Shown in pieces: positions 26,514 through 34,387 of a stretch of DNA of 59,304 nucleotides; position 1 is the stretch's first letter; the number at the start of each line of letters is the position of its first letter. The notes beneath the pieces are model-generated. The model ran no database searches. It was not told the DNA's origin and was given only the letters and a program-made list of their open reading frames with translations. Made by a program: the position numbers and the translations under genes. This DNA comes from DATNPH01 sp036703315 (GTDB lineage: Bacteria > Cyanobacteriota > Cyanobacteriia > Cyanobacteriales > Coleofasciculaceae), in contig DATNPH010000092.1 of the NCBI GenBank assembly GCA_036703315.1, positions 1-59,304 on the forward strand, given 5' to 3'.

Positions 26514-26985
26514 ATGATTTTATGCATCTACAGCTTGAGTGAACTACGACAGGCATCGCAAAAACCCTGACTAAATACGACTAGTCATATTTAGTAACAG
26601 CTGCTTTGACCTGTTCCACGCTGGTTATGTGCGGTACTTACAAATTGTTAGTTCTGGAGGCGATCGCTTGTTGTTAGGCTAAATAGTGATCAGTCAGTGA
26701 AGATGATTAAGCCTCACAAACGAGGATTTTCTCCCTGCCCACTTCCGAGTCCTAGCGAGCAGAAGTTCTCACAGCCCTCAAGCTTGTAGATGGCATGGTG
26801 ATTTTTCCCGAAACCACAGCTATTGGCTTAATCAACGCACTTCAGCCAGATGCTTATGTCAAAGAGGGCGATCACAGCCTATCAACACGACCAGAAGCAC
26901 CCGTTGAAGGTTAAGAAAGTTTTGGGTTAGTTGGGGTTGAAGGGACGCTCCTGTCGTCGCTACCGCTTCGCTAGAGCAGAAAGAG
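26514..26985 (+). pseudogene. decayed D-glycero-beta-D-manno-heptose 1-phosphate adenylyltransferase (RfaE2/HldE C-terminal type)
   Basis: Translating successive frames gives the family in order: an ATG at 26514 leading to IYSLSELRQA and a TGA; then NSCFDLFHAGYVRYLQ in a second frame (about 26590-26637), matching the nucleotidyltransferase motif NGCFDLLHAGHVRYLQ; then RSLVVRLNSDQSVKMIKPHK (about 26661-26720); then RAEVLTALKLVDGMVIF, IGLINALQPDAYVKEGD and LSTRPEAPV, ending at TAA 26914. A weak trace (LVGVEGTLLSS) reaches about 26970. At least one stop and two frameshifts break the gene. The enzyme would activate heptose phosphate for lipopolysaccharide. The 3' border is approximate. Confidence 0.85.
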
Positions 26986-27078
26986 TATGTTAGAGCATAC
27001 AACTTTCAATTTTCCAACTTTTAACTCGTACTCCCACCATTAATCAATCAACTACTGCAACCTCAAATCAGCCGCTTC

Positions 27079-27807
27079 ATGACAGACCAAACGATTGCCT
27101 CAGCAACAGAAGACTCTAGTAAGATAACTGAGCTAGTACGCCAGCTTCAGTCCAGTTCTGAAAAAAAGCAACTTCAGCTGCTCCCAGAACTTGTTAATAT
27201 TGGTCCTGCTGGCTTAGAAGCCTTGATGGCATTTTTAAACGAGCAACAGTCAAATTCTGCGACACTGATTGCAGGTCTTGCCTACCAAGCCCTGTATAAA
27301 GCCGATACACCACAAACAAAAGAATTTCTTCAAACTTATTTCCCCACGGGTGTAGTACCATTGCGCTCTGAGGTGGGTATTGACTACACACCCCTACAAC
27401 AACTCCTCGTCAAACAAGACTTTCTTTCTGCTGACCGTCTTACCCTAGAAAAACTCTGTGAGTTAGCAGGATCAGCGGCACTACAGAGAAAATGGTTGTA
27501 CTTTTCGGAAGTAGAGAACTTCCCGATCACTGACCTCCAAACCATAAATACTTTGTGGTTCATTCACTCTCAAGGAAAATTTGGCTTTTCCGTGCAGCGG
27601 GAGCTTTGGCTATCTGTGAGCCAAGATTGGGAAAAGCTTTGGTCTAAAATCGGTTGGAAGACGGGAAACAACTGGACTCGATATCCCCATGAGTTTACCT
27701 GGGATCTAAGCGCACCATTAGGTCATCTGCCCCTATCTAATCAACTGCGAGGTGTTCGGGTGATTGCCTCTTTACTCTCTCATCGAGCTTGGTCGGTGAA
27801 GGGTTGA
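27079..27807 (+). CDS. gun4: GUN4 tetrapyrrole-binding protein
   Basis: 242 residues with the two-domain layout of cyanobacterial Gun4: an N-terminal helical bundle (about 15-95, HEAT-like) and the GUN4 core (about 100-235). The core contains GIDYTPLQQLLVKQDFLSAD, TLWFIHSQGKFGFSVQRELW, WTRYPHEFTWDLSAPLGHLP and the C-terminal segment RAW. It binds protoporphyrin IX and Mg-protoporphyrin and stimulates magnesium chelatase, the entry step of chlorophyll synthesis. It stands alone, flanked by regulators; the other chlorophyll gene in the window is ycf54. Confidence 0.95.
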   Translation: MTDQTIASATEDSSKITELVRQLQSSSEKKQLQLLPELVNIGPAGLEALMAFLNEQQSNSATLIAGLAYQALYKADTPQTKEFLQTYFPTGVVPLRSEVGIDYTPLQQLLVKQDFLSADRLTLEKLCELAGSAALQRKWLYFSEVENFPITDLQTINTLWFIHSQGKFGFSVQRELWLSVSQDWEKLWSKIGWKTGNNWTRYPHEFTWDLSAPLGHLPLSNQLRGVRVIASLLSHRAWSVKG

Positions 27808-28056
27808 ACGTTGGAAATAGGCAGGAGGAGCAGGAGAGGAAGATTTTCTGCTTTCGTTGTGCGCATCACATATGGATCTAACATTTAATCTGCCAACCTT
27901 TAACTCCTTTGCCACGAGCAATATGGAGGACTTGGTCTGTTGATTCTTCCAAGTGATTCGGGAACATTAGGTATGGCAAGTATGGCGGATAACACTTCAG
28001 TAGCACTGAAGTAGTACTGAAAGCCGCGAGCAGTACTAATGGGGGTAGAGGTTGTT

Positions 28057-29628
28057 ATGGCACTGGAAACTAGAATTTTTTGTCGTCTAGATGGTTTAAC
28101 ACCGACAACCCGAGAACAAAGACGCCTCCAAGCTCTTCGCGATCGCGGTCTACTTGAAGCTGAAATAGTCGCCGTTTTCGATGAAGCTACTCAGACGGCT
28201 GCCCGATTTCTAGAAGCCCCCATCTGCATTTTGGGCATCATGACGTCAACGAAGCAGCTGATCAAGTCAGCTGTTGGTTTATCCAGAGTTGGACTAATGA
28301 ATCCGCTAGCACAGTTGCGTCAATTGCCACGCGATGATTGCTTTTGCAGCTACGTAGTAGATAGTCATCAGGTCTTAGCAATTCACGATACAGTAACCAA
28401 TCCCTTGTTTGTCAGTAGTTTACTGGTTGGGCACTACGGCATCCGTGCTTACTTAGGTGCGCCCCTATTGACAGCAGACGGTCAGTGCCTAGGGACACTG
28501 GCGGTGATGGATTGGGAGCCTCGTCACTTTACTACCAAAGACGCTGAGTTCCTAGCCATTACCGCTCGCTGGAGTTTGAGTGAATTTGAACGGAACCGTT
28601 ATTTGAAACAGGAGCTTACAAGTTCTATCCACCAGCTTCCTAACTCATCAACCACTATTGAGTACCAACAGGAAGGGGAGTCAGGCTCGAAAACAACTAG
28701 CCAGGAGGTCTCTAATGGTTTCTCTGCTAGCCTTGTTTCAACAAGTTCCATTATTAAAGTCAAATTGCTAACCCAGCTGACTCAGGAGCTGCGAACACCC
28801 CTAACGTCTGTCATGGGAATGGCGAGTGTGCTAGGTCGCCAAATTTATGGTCCTCTAACAACTAAACAAAAAGAATACCTAGAAATTATACATCAGAGTG
28901 GTCAGCATCTGGTGTCACTAGTTGATGAAATTATTGCACTCGGTATTTTAGAGGCAACCAGCGATCAACTCAATGTGACATCTGTAAATATTGAAATGCT
29001 TTGCCAACAAGCAATCAATAGCCTAACCGAACTCGCTCAAGCTAGGCAGCAGCAGATACATTTATCGATAGAGCCAGGAAATCGCATTTGGTTGCTGAAT
29101 AAAGATAAGGTGCGGCAAATGCTGTACTACTTGGTCTATGGTGTGATTCACTCAGCTGAAGCAGAGAGTGAAGTTCGCATTCATGTCTCTCGCAAAAGTG
29201 ACAAACTCAGTATTGTGGTCTGGGTTTCCCATCCTTGGTTGGGAGATGGTCTACCTCAAGTAGGCGGAGGAATTGCCGAGTCCTTCTTTCCCTCATCATC
29301 ACCTGTAAGTGCTGTTTCTCGGGTTTTAGACACTCCACTTACTACTGACCAAGTGGAAAGAAGTAATGAACTAGCTTCAAGCGCTTATTTACTATCAACG
29401 AACCCGGCGCTCTCAAATCCCTCTATTTCAGCAGCCTTTTCTTTGAAGCAGGAACTCAACAATAAGCTTGGGAACAATGATGATTCCCGTGAAACTCTAG
29501 GGCTATTACTGAGCTGTTATTTGGCAGAACTACATGGCGGAGAAATCTCCATTCAAGGCTCCTTGGAATCAGGATATCGCTATGTTATTAGTCTGCCTCA
29601 GTTGGAATCAGCGGATAAAAGAGTGTAG
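28057..29628 (+). CDS. GAF-domain histidine-kinase-like protein without the phospho-acceptor His
   Basis: 523 residues from the ATG at 28057, which has GAGG five bases upstream; an ATG at 28039 lacks a ribosome site. GAF domain at about 30-180 (FLEAPICILGIMTSTKQ, GAPLLTADGQCLGTLAVMD). A HisKA-like helix pair starts at about 235, but the H box reads LTQELRTPLTSV with Gln (CAG) at 243 where kinases have His. The ATPase part is also weak: the N box lacks its Asn (YYLVYGVIHS), no DxGxG is seen, and only HGGEISIQGS recalls the G2 end. It probably cannot autophosphorylate and may act as a scaffold or regulator. Confidence 0.8.
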   Translation: MALETRIFCRLDGLTPTTREQRRLQALRDRGLLEAEIVAVFDEATQTAARFLEAPICILGIMTSTKQLIKSAVGLSRVGLMNPLAQLRQLPRDDCFCSYVVDSHQVLAIHDTVTNPLFVSSLLVGHYGIRAYLGAPLLTADGQCLGTLAVMDWEPRHFTTKDAEFLAITARWSLSEFERNRYLKQELTSSIHQLPNSSTTIEYQQEGESGSKTTSQEVSNGFSASLVSTSSIIKVKLLTQLTQELRTPLTSVMGMASVLGRQIYGPLTTKQKEYLEIIHQSGQHLVSLVDEIIALGILEATSDQLNVTSVNIEMLCQQAINSLTELAQARQQQIHLSIEPGNRIWLLNKDKVRQMLYYLVYGVIHSAEAESEVRIHVSRKSDKLSIVVWVSHPWLGDGLPQVGGGIAESFFPSSSPVSAVSRVLDTPLTTDQVERSNELASSAYLLSTNPALSNPSISAAFSLKQELNNKLGNNDDSRETLGLLLSCYLAELHGGEISIQGSLESGYRYVISLPQLESADKRV

Positions 29629-29749
29629 TCTAGAGTCCGTAATCCGGAGGAACCATCAAACAGTAAGAATTAAACCTTGAAGAATTCTTGTTTGATTTTT
29701 AGGCCTGCTCGTTTCATTATTCTAGTTCTTAGCCCATAATCCCTTATCT

Positions 29750-31153
29750 ATGAATTCAGTTTGGCAACAGCTTACCCTGTCGAATCTACGCTTGTACCAG
29801 TGGCGAGGTGCTAGCTATTTGTATCGACTGGTGGGATTACTGCAATCTTGGCGTCGGGGCAGCTGGCTCATGCAGTGGGCTGATCCAATCGGGGCTTGCT
29901 TGGTTGCTTTAGTAATTGCACTTGCACCTTTTGTACCAAGTAACCTGATCGGTGTTTTGTTATTTGCCTGTGGGGCGTTTTGGGTGTTGCTGACTCTATC
30001 GGATGAGACAGTATACTCACCAGGGTTACCCCTAAAGGTGACACCAATTCATTTGTTGGTGTTGCTGTACTGGGGGATTGCCACTGTGGCAACCGCCCTG
30101 TCACCCGTGAAGCAGGCAGCGGCTAGTGGCTTAGGAAAGCTAACGCTGTACTTACTGTTATTTGCCTTAATGGCAAGGGTGTTGCGATCGCCTCGCATCC
30201 GTTCCTGGATGATGACCGTCTTCCTGCATGTCTCACTAATTGTCAGTGTTTACGGTATACGGCAGTGGTTTTTCGGGGCGAAAGCATTGGCAACCTGGGT
30301 TGACCCAGAGTCGCCATCAGCGAACCTGAAGCGAGTTTACAGCTATTTAGGAAACCCCAACTTGCTAGCTGGATATCTAATTCCAGCCGTTGCCTTGAGT
30401 TTAGTAGCCATCTTCGCATGGCAGCGATGGTTGCCCAAAGCCCTAGCGCTGACAATATTTATTGTGAATTCAATTTGTCTGGTGATGACATTTAGTCGCG
30501 GCGGCTTGATTGGCTTTGTGGTCTGTCTTTTCGTCTTGTTGGTACTACTAGTGTACTGGTACAGTGTTCAGTTGCCTGCTCAGTGGCGTCCTTGGGCAAT
30601 GCCAGTAATGCTAGGCGGTTCCGCCGGAGTGCTCATTGTGGCAGTGCTGTTTGTGGAACCCTTGCGTGCTCGCGTTTTCAGTATCTTTAGCGGTCGCAAA
30701 GATAGTAGTAACAACTTTCGGATGAATGTTTGGTCAGCCGTCATAGAGATGATTCGCGATCGCCCCATTATCGGCATTGGTCCGGGAAACGTCGCCTTCA
30801 ACAAAATCTATCCCCAGTACATGCGCGCCCGCTACAGTGCATTGAGTGCCTATTCCATCTTTCTGGAAGTTCTGGTAGAAACAGGTTTCATCGGATTTTC
30901 GTGCTTCCTCTGGCTGCTGGTTGTTACGTTTAACCAGGGACTACAACAATTGCGTCGTCTCCGGGCATCAGCCAACTCTAATGGATTTTGGCTCATAGGA
31001 GCGATCGCTGCGATGTTCGGCATGCTTTCCCACGGTCTTGTAGATACGGTCTGGTTCCGCCCTGAAGTCAGTAGCGTCTGGTGGTTGATGGTAGCCATTA
31101 TCGCTAGTTTCTACATGCCTCCAACCGCTGACACATCAAACGTTGAGGGCTGA
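29750..31153 (+). CDS. ictB: IctB family membrane protein (O-antigen-ligase fold)
   Basis: 467 residues with about ten to eleven membrane helices and a large external loop (about 315-360). The N-terminus (MNSVWQQLTLSNLRLYQWRG...) and the segment YLGNPNLLAGYLIPA are characteristic of cyanobacterial IctB. The Wzy_C-type region IGIGPGNVAFNKIYPQY is present. The family was first linked to inorganic carbon accumulation and called a bicarbonate transporter; that role is disputed and the fold is that of O-antigen ligases. It converges on smpB. Confidence 0.9.
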   Translation: MNSVWQQLTLSNLRLYQWRGASYLYRLVGLLQSWRRGSWLMQWADPIGACLVALVIALAPFVPSNLIGVLLFACGAFWVLLTLSDETVYSPGLPLKVTPIHLLVLLYWGIATVATALSPVKQAAASGLGKLTLYLLLFALMARVLRSPRIRSWMMTVFLHVSLIVSVYGIRQWFFGAKALATWVDPESPSANLKRVYSYLGNPNLLAGYLIPAVALSLVAIFAWQRWLPKALALTIFIVNSICLVMTFSRGGLIGFVVCLFVLLVLLVYWYSVQLPAQWRPWAMPVMLGGSAGVLIVAVLFVEPLRARVFSIFSGRKDSSNNFRMNVWSAVIEMIRDRPIIGIGPGNVAFNKIYPQYMRARYSALSAYSIFLEVLVETGFIGFSCFLWLLVVTFNQGLQQLRRLRASANSNGFWLIGAIAAMFGMLSHGLVDTVWFRPEVSSVWWLMVAIIASFYMPPTADTSNVEG

Positions 31154-31241
31154 AGTGCAAAGTCTGTTAGCGAACTGGACGCAGCGACAGCGTTGAAGAA
31201 GGCAGAGGGCAGAAATAGGAAGGCAGAAGGGGGGAGTGTCA

Positions 31242-31260
31242 GGGGGGATTGTTTCCCCCC
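31242..31260. repeat. GC-rich hairpin after ictB
   Basis: GGGGGGA and TCCCCCC face each other across a 5-base loop. The surrounding 200 bp carry short repeated GAAGGCAGA/AGAAGGCAG motifs, typical of short tandem repeats in cyanobacteria. Confidence 0.6.
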
Positions 31261-31341
31261 AGTCACTCCTAGCCACTGAATACCTTCAGTGGGGGATTGT
31301 CACCCTTGATCCAAATCCTTCGCCAGAAGCATTGGGAAGAA

Positions 31342-31364
31342 GGCAGAAGGAAAATCCTTCTGCC
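31342..31364. terminator. hairpin terminator between ictB and smpB
   Basis: Ten-bp perfect arms GGCAGAAGGA/TCCTTCTGCC with a 3-base loop, 42 bp beyond the smpB stop codon. On the minus strand it is followed by TTCTTCC. It may serve both convergent genes. Confidence 0.6.
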
Positions 31365-31405
31365 TAAGAGCCACTAGGGATGAATAGCTTCATCCTTGAT
31401 GCTGT

Positions 31406-31873
31406 TTAATAGCGTTTTATTGCTCGTGCCATCTCTCGCTTATCCTGACGTTCCTTCAGGCTTTCGCGCTTGTCATGGAGCTTTTTGCCTTTGCCCAGAG
31501 CGATGGTGATTTTGACAAAGCCTCGCTTCATGTACATCTTCAAAGGTACAAGGGTCAAACCTTCCTGTTCCACCTTGCCGATGAGCTTGCGAATTTCCTG
31601 CCGATGCAGCAGTAATTTGCGGGTGCGACGCGGGTCATGATTGAAATAATCGCTGGTTTGTACATGTGGGGAGATATGAACATTTAGCAGCCAAGCTTCG
31701 CCATTACGAATCAGAGCATACCCATCTCGTAGGTTTACCTTGCCCTCTCGTATCGACTTAACCTCCGTCCCCTTTAACTCGATCCCCGCCTCGTAAGTCT
31801 CTAAAATCTCATAGCGGAAACGGGCTTGTCGGTTGTCAGCAACAACTTTAAAACCTTCACTTTTATCACTCAT
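31406..31873 (-). CDS. smpB: SsrA-binding protein SmpB
   Basis: 155 residues with all family landmarks: N-terminal ADNRQARFRYEILETYEAGI, LKGTEVKSIREGKVNLRDGY, NVHISPHVQTSDYFNHDP, RTRKLLLHRQEI, and the basic C-terminal tail GKGKKLHDKRESLKERQDKR, which enters the mRNA channel. SmpB delivers tmRNA to stalled ribosomes for rescue and protein tagging. The tmRNA gene itself is not visible here. Confidence 0.97.
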   Translation of the reverse strand: MSDKSEGFKVVADNRQARFRYEILETYEAGIELKGTEVKSIREGKVNLRDGYALIRNGEAWLLNVHISPHVQTSDYFNHDPRRTRKLLLHRQEIRKLIGKVEQEGLTLVPLKMYMKRGFVKITIALGKGKKLHDKRESLKERQDKREMARAIKRY

Positions 31874-32026
31874 ACCATTTAATTTAACCCTTGACGCTGG
31901 GAATAGTGATTATAGAAGCAATTTTTGGTGTTGTGCTTCTTGTATTACAACCTTCTACACCCAGAGGACAAGTTCTCCAGGCAGATTTTTGGTGTTGCGG
32001 CTACATTGTAAAGATTTGTCAGGAAT

Positions 32027-32054
32027 TTGACATTTAACTGAAAAACTGTAAAAA
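32027..32054 (+). promoter_or_regulatory. sigma-70-type promoter of the inactivating-factor gene
   Basis: -35 TTGACA at 32027-32032 (perfect), 16-bp spacer, -10 TAAAAA at 32049-32054. Transcription would start close to 32061, giving a leader of about 115 bases that contains the riboswitch. Confidence 0.65.
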
Positions 32055-32061
32055 TAGATAC
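32048..32061 (+). promoter_or_regulatory. NtcA binding site (GTA-N8-TAC)
   Basis: The sequence GTAAAAATAGATAC is a perfect GTA-N8-TAC. It covers the -10 element and likely start site, a position where NtcA represses rather than activates. NtcA repression of gif genes during nitrogen shortage is established in Synechocystis; here it is inferred from the site. Confidence 0.75.
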
Positions 32062-32074
32062 AGAAATAAGAAAT

Positions 32075-32137
32075 CGTTCATCTCTCAAGTCAAAGATAGA
32101 GAGACGGAAGTAGGGAAAACTCCCGAAGGAACGCGCC
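32075..32137 (+). ncRNA. glutamine riboswitch (glnA RNA type)
   Basis: All core parts of the glnA RNA are present in order: P1 CGTTC (32075) with GAACG (32129), P2 TCTCTC/GAGAGA, the conserved junction GACGGAAGTAGG, P3 GGGAAAACTCCC, and the closing CCGAAGGAACGCGCC. This aptamer binds L-glutamine. It sits 40 bases before the start codon of a glutamine-synthetase inactivating factor, as reported for gifB of Synechocystis, where glutamine turns expression on. Confidence 0.9.
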
Positions 32138-32177
32138 TCATCTCACTACACTGACGTTTAGATCAGAGGCGAAAATC

Positions 32178-32327
32178 ATGAAACTACAATCACAAAATAC
32201 TACTTTGTCTACCCAAGAGAGAGCTCGTTCACTAATGACAGCTCACCAACGGTCGCTCAAAAATCGTCAGCAAGCGATGTTGAAGCGTTCATCTGACGAA
32301 ATTGGGTTAGAAGCTGATAACACCTAA
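32178..32327 (+). CDS. gifA: glutamine synthetase inactivating factor, IF7-like, short form
   Basis: A 49-residue protein, basic and hydrophilic. After a 9-residue leader it matches IF7 by the pattern STQ-x2-AR-x-LM, KNRQQ-x-ML-x-R and EIG-x-EA. The Arg residues known to contact glutamine synthetase lie in this stretch. IF7 of Synechocystis has 65 residues; this copy ends soon after EIGLEA and lacks about 25 C-terminal residues, while no remnant is visible after the stop. Shine-Dalgarno AGAGGCG at 32165-32171 is well placed. Upstream are a perfect NtcA box and a glutamine riboswitch, so it should be off under nitrogen hunger and on when glutamine is high. The gene symbol is by family; IF17 (gifB) is the alternative. 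Confidence 0.8.
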   Translation: MKLQSQNTTLSTQERARSLMTAHQRSLKNRQQAMLKRSSDEIGLEADNT

Positions 32328-32382
32328 TACTCAAATCAAGGGAAACGTCATTTAAATTTCCCTAGATAAGGTACATAAACAG

Positions 32383-32408
32383 TAGGAGCACCATTAATGG
32401 TGCTCCTA
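32383..32408. repeat. 26-bp perfect palindrome; likely bidirectional terminator
   Basis: Arms TAGGAGCACCATT and AATGGTGCTCCTA are perfect. The palindrome includes the stop codon of the EamA gene on the minus strand and is followed on the plus strand by ATTGATTTTTG, so it can end transcription of the inactivating-factor gene. A related palindrome with the same outer arms lies on the other side of the EamA gene (33375). Confidence 0.85.
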
Positions 32409-33329
32409 TTGATTTTTGTAATTAGCAACTGGGTTAATAGCGATCGCTACTCCACAGAGCAAGATTACTGCCCCTACCAGTACCAATACTCCTGGCACTT
32501 CATGAAAGATAAGAAAGCCCAGCAAACTGGAACACACTGGTTCAAACAACATGACAAGAGTGACTAGAGTGGGTGAAATCCAACGTACTGCCCAGTTGAG
32601 CGTTGTATGTCCTACCACTTGTGACGCAACAGCCATCAACAGGATATAGAGGTAAACCGCTACTGGGTAGCCAATGTAGCTTGAACCAGCGATTAGAGGT
32701 AGAGGCAAAAGGACTAAAGCTCCTGCACTGTAGGCAACTGCAACGTAACTGCTAATGCCTATACCCCGCCGTTGGGCTTCACGACCCAAAAGCAGGTACA
32801 AACTTGCCATCCAAGCTCCTACAAGTGCTAGAAAATTGCCTAATAATGGATTACTCCCAGCAGTAACCGCGCCCGTATCGCCAAAACCAATTAGTACACC
32901 GCCTAAAAAGGCTACTCCAATCCCAAGAATAGTTAGTCGTGTAGGTTTTTCCTTAAACCAAAGCCAAGATATGAGAGCGACCCAAATAGGATTGGTTGTC
33001 ACTAGAGTAGTAGAGGCGGCGATCGAAGTGAAGGAAAGCGAAGTAATCCATGTAGCAAAGTGTATAGCGAGACAGACACCAGCCGCTGCCGCATAAGACA
33101 ATGCTCCGGAATTAAGCTGAGTTTGCCGCAGGTTCCCCCAAGCTGGCAGCAGTAACAGGGACGCGATCGCCAGGCGAGAGGCAGCGAGGAAGAGGCTAAA
33201 TCCTACCCCCGCTGAAGCGTTAGCATCCATCGCTAGTCGAATAAAAATTGCCGCCGTCGAAATAGCACAGACACCAGCAACTAAGAGTAATCCCACTTGC
33301 CACTTGAGCGGCTGCTTTAAAATTCTCAT
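32406..33329 (-). CDS. EamA/DMT family transporter
   Basis: 307 residues with ten membrane helices arranged as two EamA repeats (about 10-140 and 155-300), including TTNPIWVALISWLWFKEKPT at the end of the first and FEPVCSSLLGFLIFHEVP at the end of the second. Such drug/metabolite transporters export amino acids, purines or other small molecules; the substrate cannot be told from sequence. The gene is bracketed by similar palindromes at 32383 and 33375. Confidence 0.92.
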   Translation of the reverse strand: MRILKQPLKWQVGLLLVAGVCAISTAAIFIRLAMDANASAGVGFSLFLAASRLAIASLLLLPAWGNLRQTQLNSGALSYAAAAGVCLAIHFATWITSLSFTSIAASTTLVTTNPIWVALISWLWFKEKPTRLTILGIGVAFLGGVLIGFGDTGAVTAGSNPLLGNFLALVGAWMASLYLLLGREAQRRGIGISSYVAVAYSAGALVLLPLPLIAGSSYIGYPVAVYLYILLMAVASQVVGHTTLNWAVRWISPTLVTLVMLFEPVCSSLLGFLIFHEVPGVLVLVGAVILLCGVAIAINPVANYKNQ

Positions 33330-33374
33330 GTTCAGTTTTTATATAAGCGGTTCTCAGTTGCATACACCAGATGG

Positions 33375-33400
33375 TAGGACACGATATTATCGTGCTCCTA
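33375..33400. repeat. palindromic repeat upstream of the EamA gene
   Basis: Outer arms TAGGA/TCCTA and inner perfect palindrome CACGATATTATCGTG, with one bulged base. The inner part recurs at 49961-49975, and the outer arms recur at 32383-32408. Confidence 0.8.
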
Positions 33401-33559
33401 GGAACGACCTGGATTGCATTCAATTGGCAATCCCGCCTTAAGAAGGCAGGGATTGAGTTAGTAGTTAGTGGATACTAGTTAGTAGGATTTATAGTTTGAT
33501 TTTCCTATTTAACATTAGTTAAGATCTACTAAGCCTTAGCAACTAACCACTATCCCCGA

Positions 33560-33608
33560 CCGCCCATTTCTACGCACAAAAGTACCGAAGATGGGGAGGA
33601 ATGGGCGG
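33560..33608 (+). other. inverted repeat just before the CPBP protease gene
   Basis: CCGCCCATT at 33560 and AATGGGCGG at 33600 are perfect 9-bp arms with a 31-base spacer. The right arm overlaps the region where the ribosome site for the ATG at 33626 would lie. Upstream (33455-33560) are TTAGTAGTTAGT-type short repeats and their complements. Confidence 0.5.
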
Positions 33609-33625
33609 CGTTGAGAATTTGCTAT

Positions 33626-34177
33626 ATGTCTCTTTTGACGATAGAAAACCTTTTTAGGATTATTGCTCATCGTATTAGTGCAGCCATCTCAACCTTTCCT
33701 AATGTGGACGCCTGGCTATACACCGCGATGCTGTTACTACTTTTTACAGTAGTGACTTTGCCTATAGGATTTCAGTTTGGATTTCTCAAAACTGAATTTT
33801 TGAGAGTATCTTGGAGCAATATTATCGCTATTATTGCCAGCTCTTTGTTCATGCCAGCTATAACAGAAGAGCTTTTCTTTCGCGTTTTACTCCTTCCTCA
33901 AAGCACAGAAAATGTATCGCCGTTAGTGCTTTTACTGTGGGGATGTATTAGTTTGGTTTTATTTATCGTGTACCATCCCCTCAATGCTGTGAGCTTCTTT
34001 CCAAATGGACGGGAGACGTTTTTTAATGCAGTTTTTCTGGTTTCGACAGCACTGCTGGGTCTTGTCTGTAGCCTCGCCTACGTGCAGAGTGGTTCCCTCT
34101 GGACAGCAGTAGCGCTTCACTGGCTGACTGTTGTTGTTTGGCTACTCTTACTAGGTGGATATAGAAAACTGTATTAA
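33626..34177 (+). CDS. CPBP family intramembrane metalloprotease
   Basis: 183 residues from the ATG at 33626; a TTG at 33611 would add five residues. Five or so membrane helices. Catalytic motifs of the CAAX-protease/Rce1-like family are visible: EELFFR (E-E-x3-R) at about residue 86, a His in VYHPLN at about 119, and HW near the C-terminus (ALHWLTVVVW). Members cleave membrane proteins or take part in bacteriocin self-immunity; the substrate here is unknown. No start has a strong Shine-Dalgarno. Confidence 0.85.
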   Translation: MSLLTIENLFRIIAHRISAAISTFPNVDAWLYTAMLLLLFTVVTLPIGFQFGFLKTEFLRVSWSNIIAIIASSLFMPAITEELFFRVLLLPQSTENVSPLVLLLWGCISLVLFIVYHPLNAVSFFPNGRETFFNAVFLVSTALLGLVCSLAYVQSGSLWTAVALHWLTVVVWLLLLGGYRKLY

Positions 34178-34387
34178 TAGACCAGGCATACATTTGGATG
34201 GCATAGGAAGATTTTGGGCATCCTCCAAAAGATGGAAGTCAAGATAAAGTAGAAGAAATTGACATCCATCTGTAGGTCGCTAAGCAAATCCTTGTAAGTC
34301 AAGCAGCTATATGGGTCGAGTCTAAGATTAGGCTGGAGCAACCTTGGGCTTGACATAGAGTAGATATTCTGATAAACGTTCTTATTC

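Noticed and set aside
26514..26985. Several short frames as separate small genes
   Set aside because: In order they spell one broken adenylyltransferase, so a pseudogene is the simpler reading.
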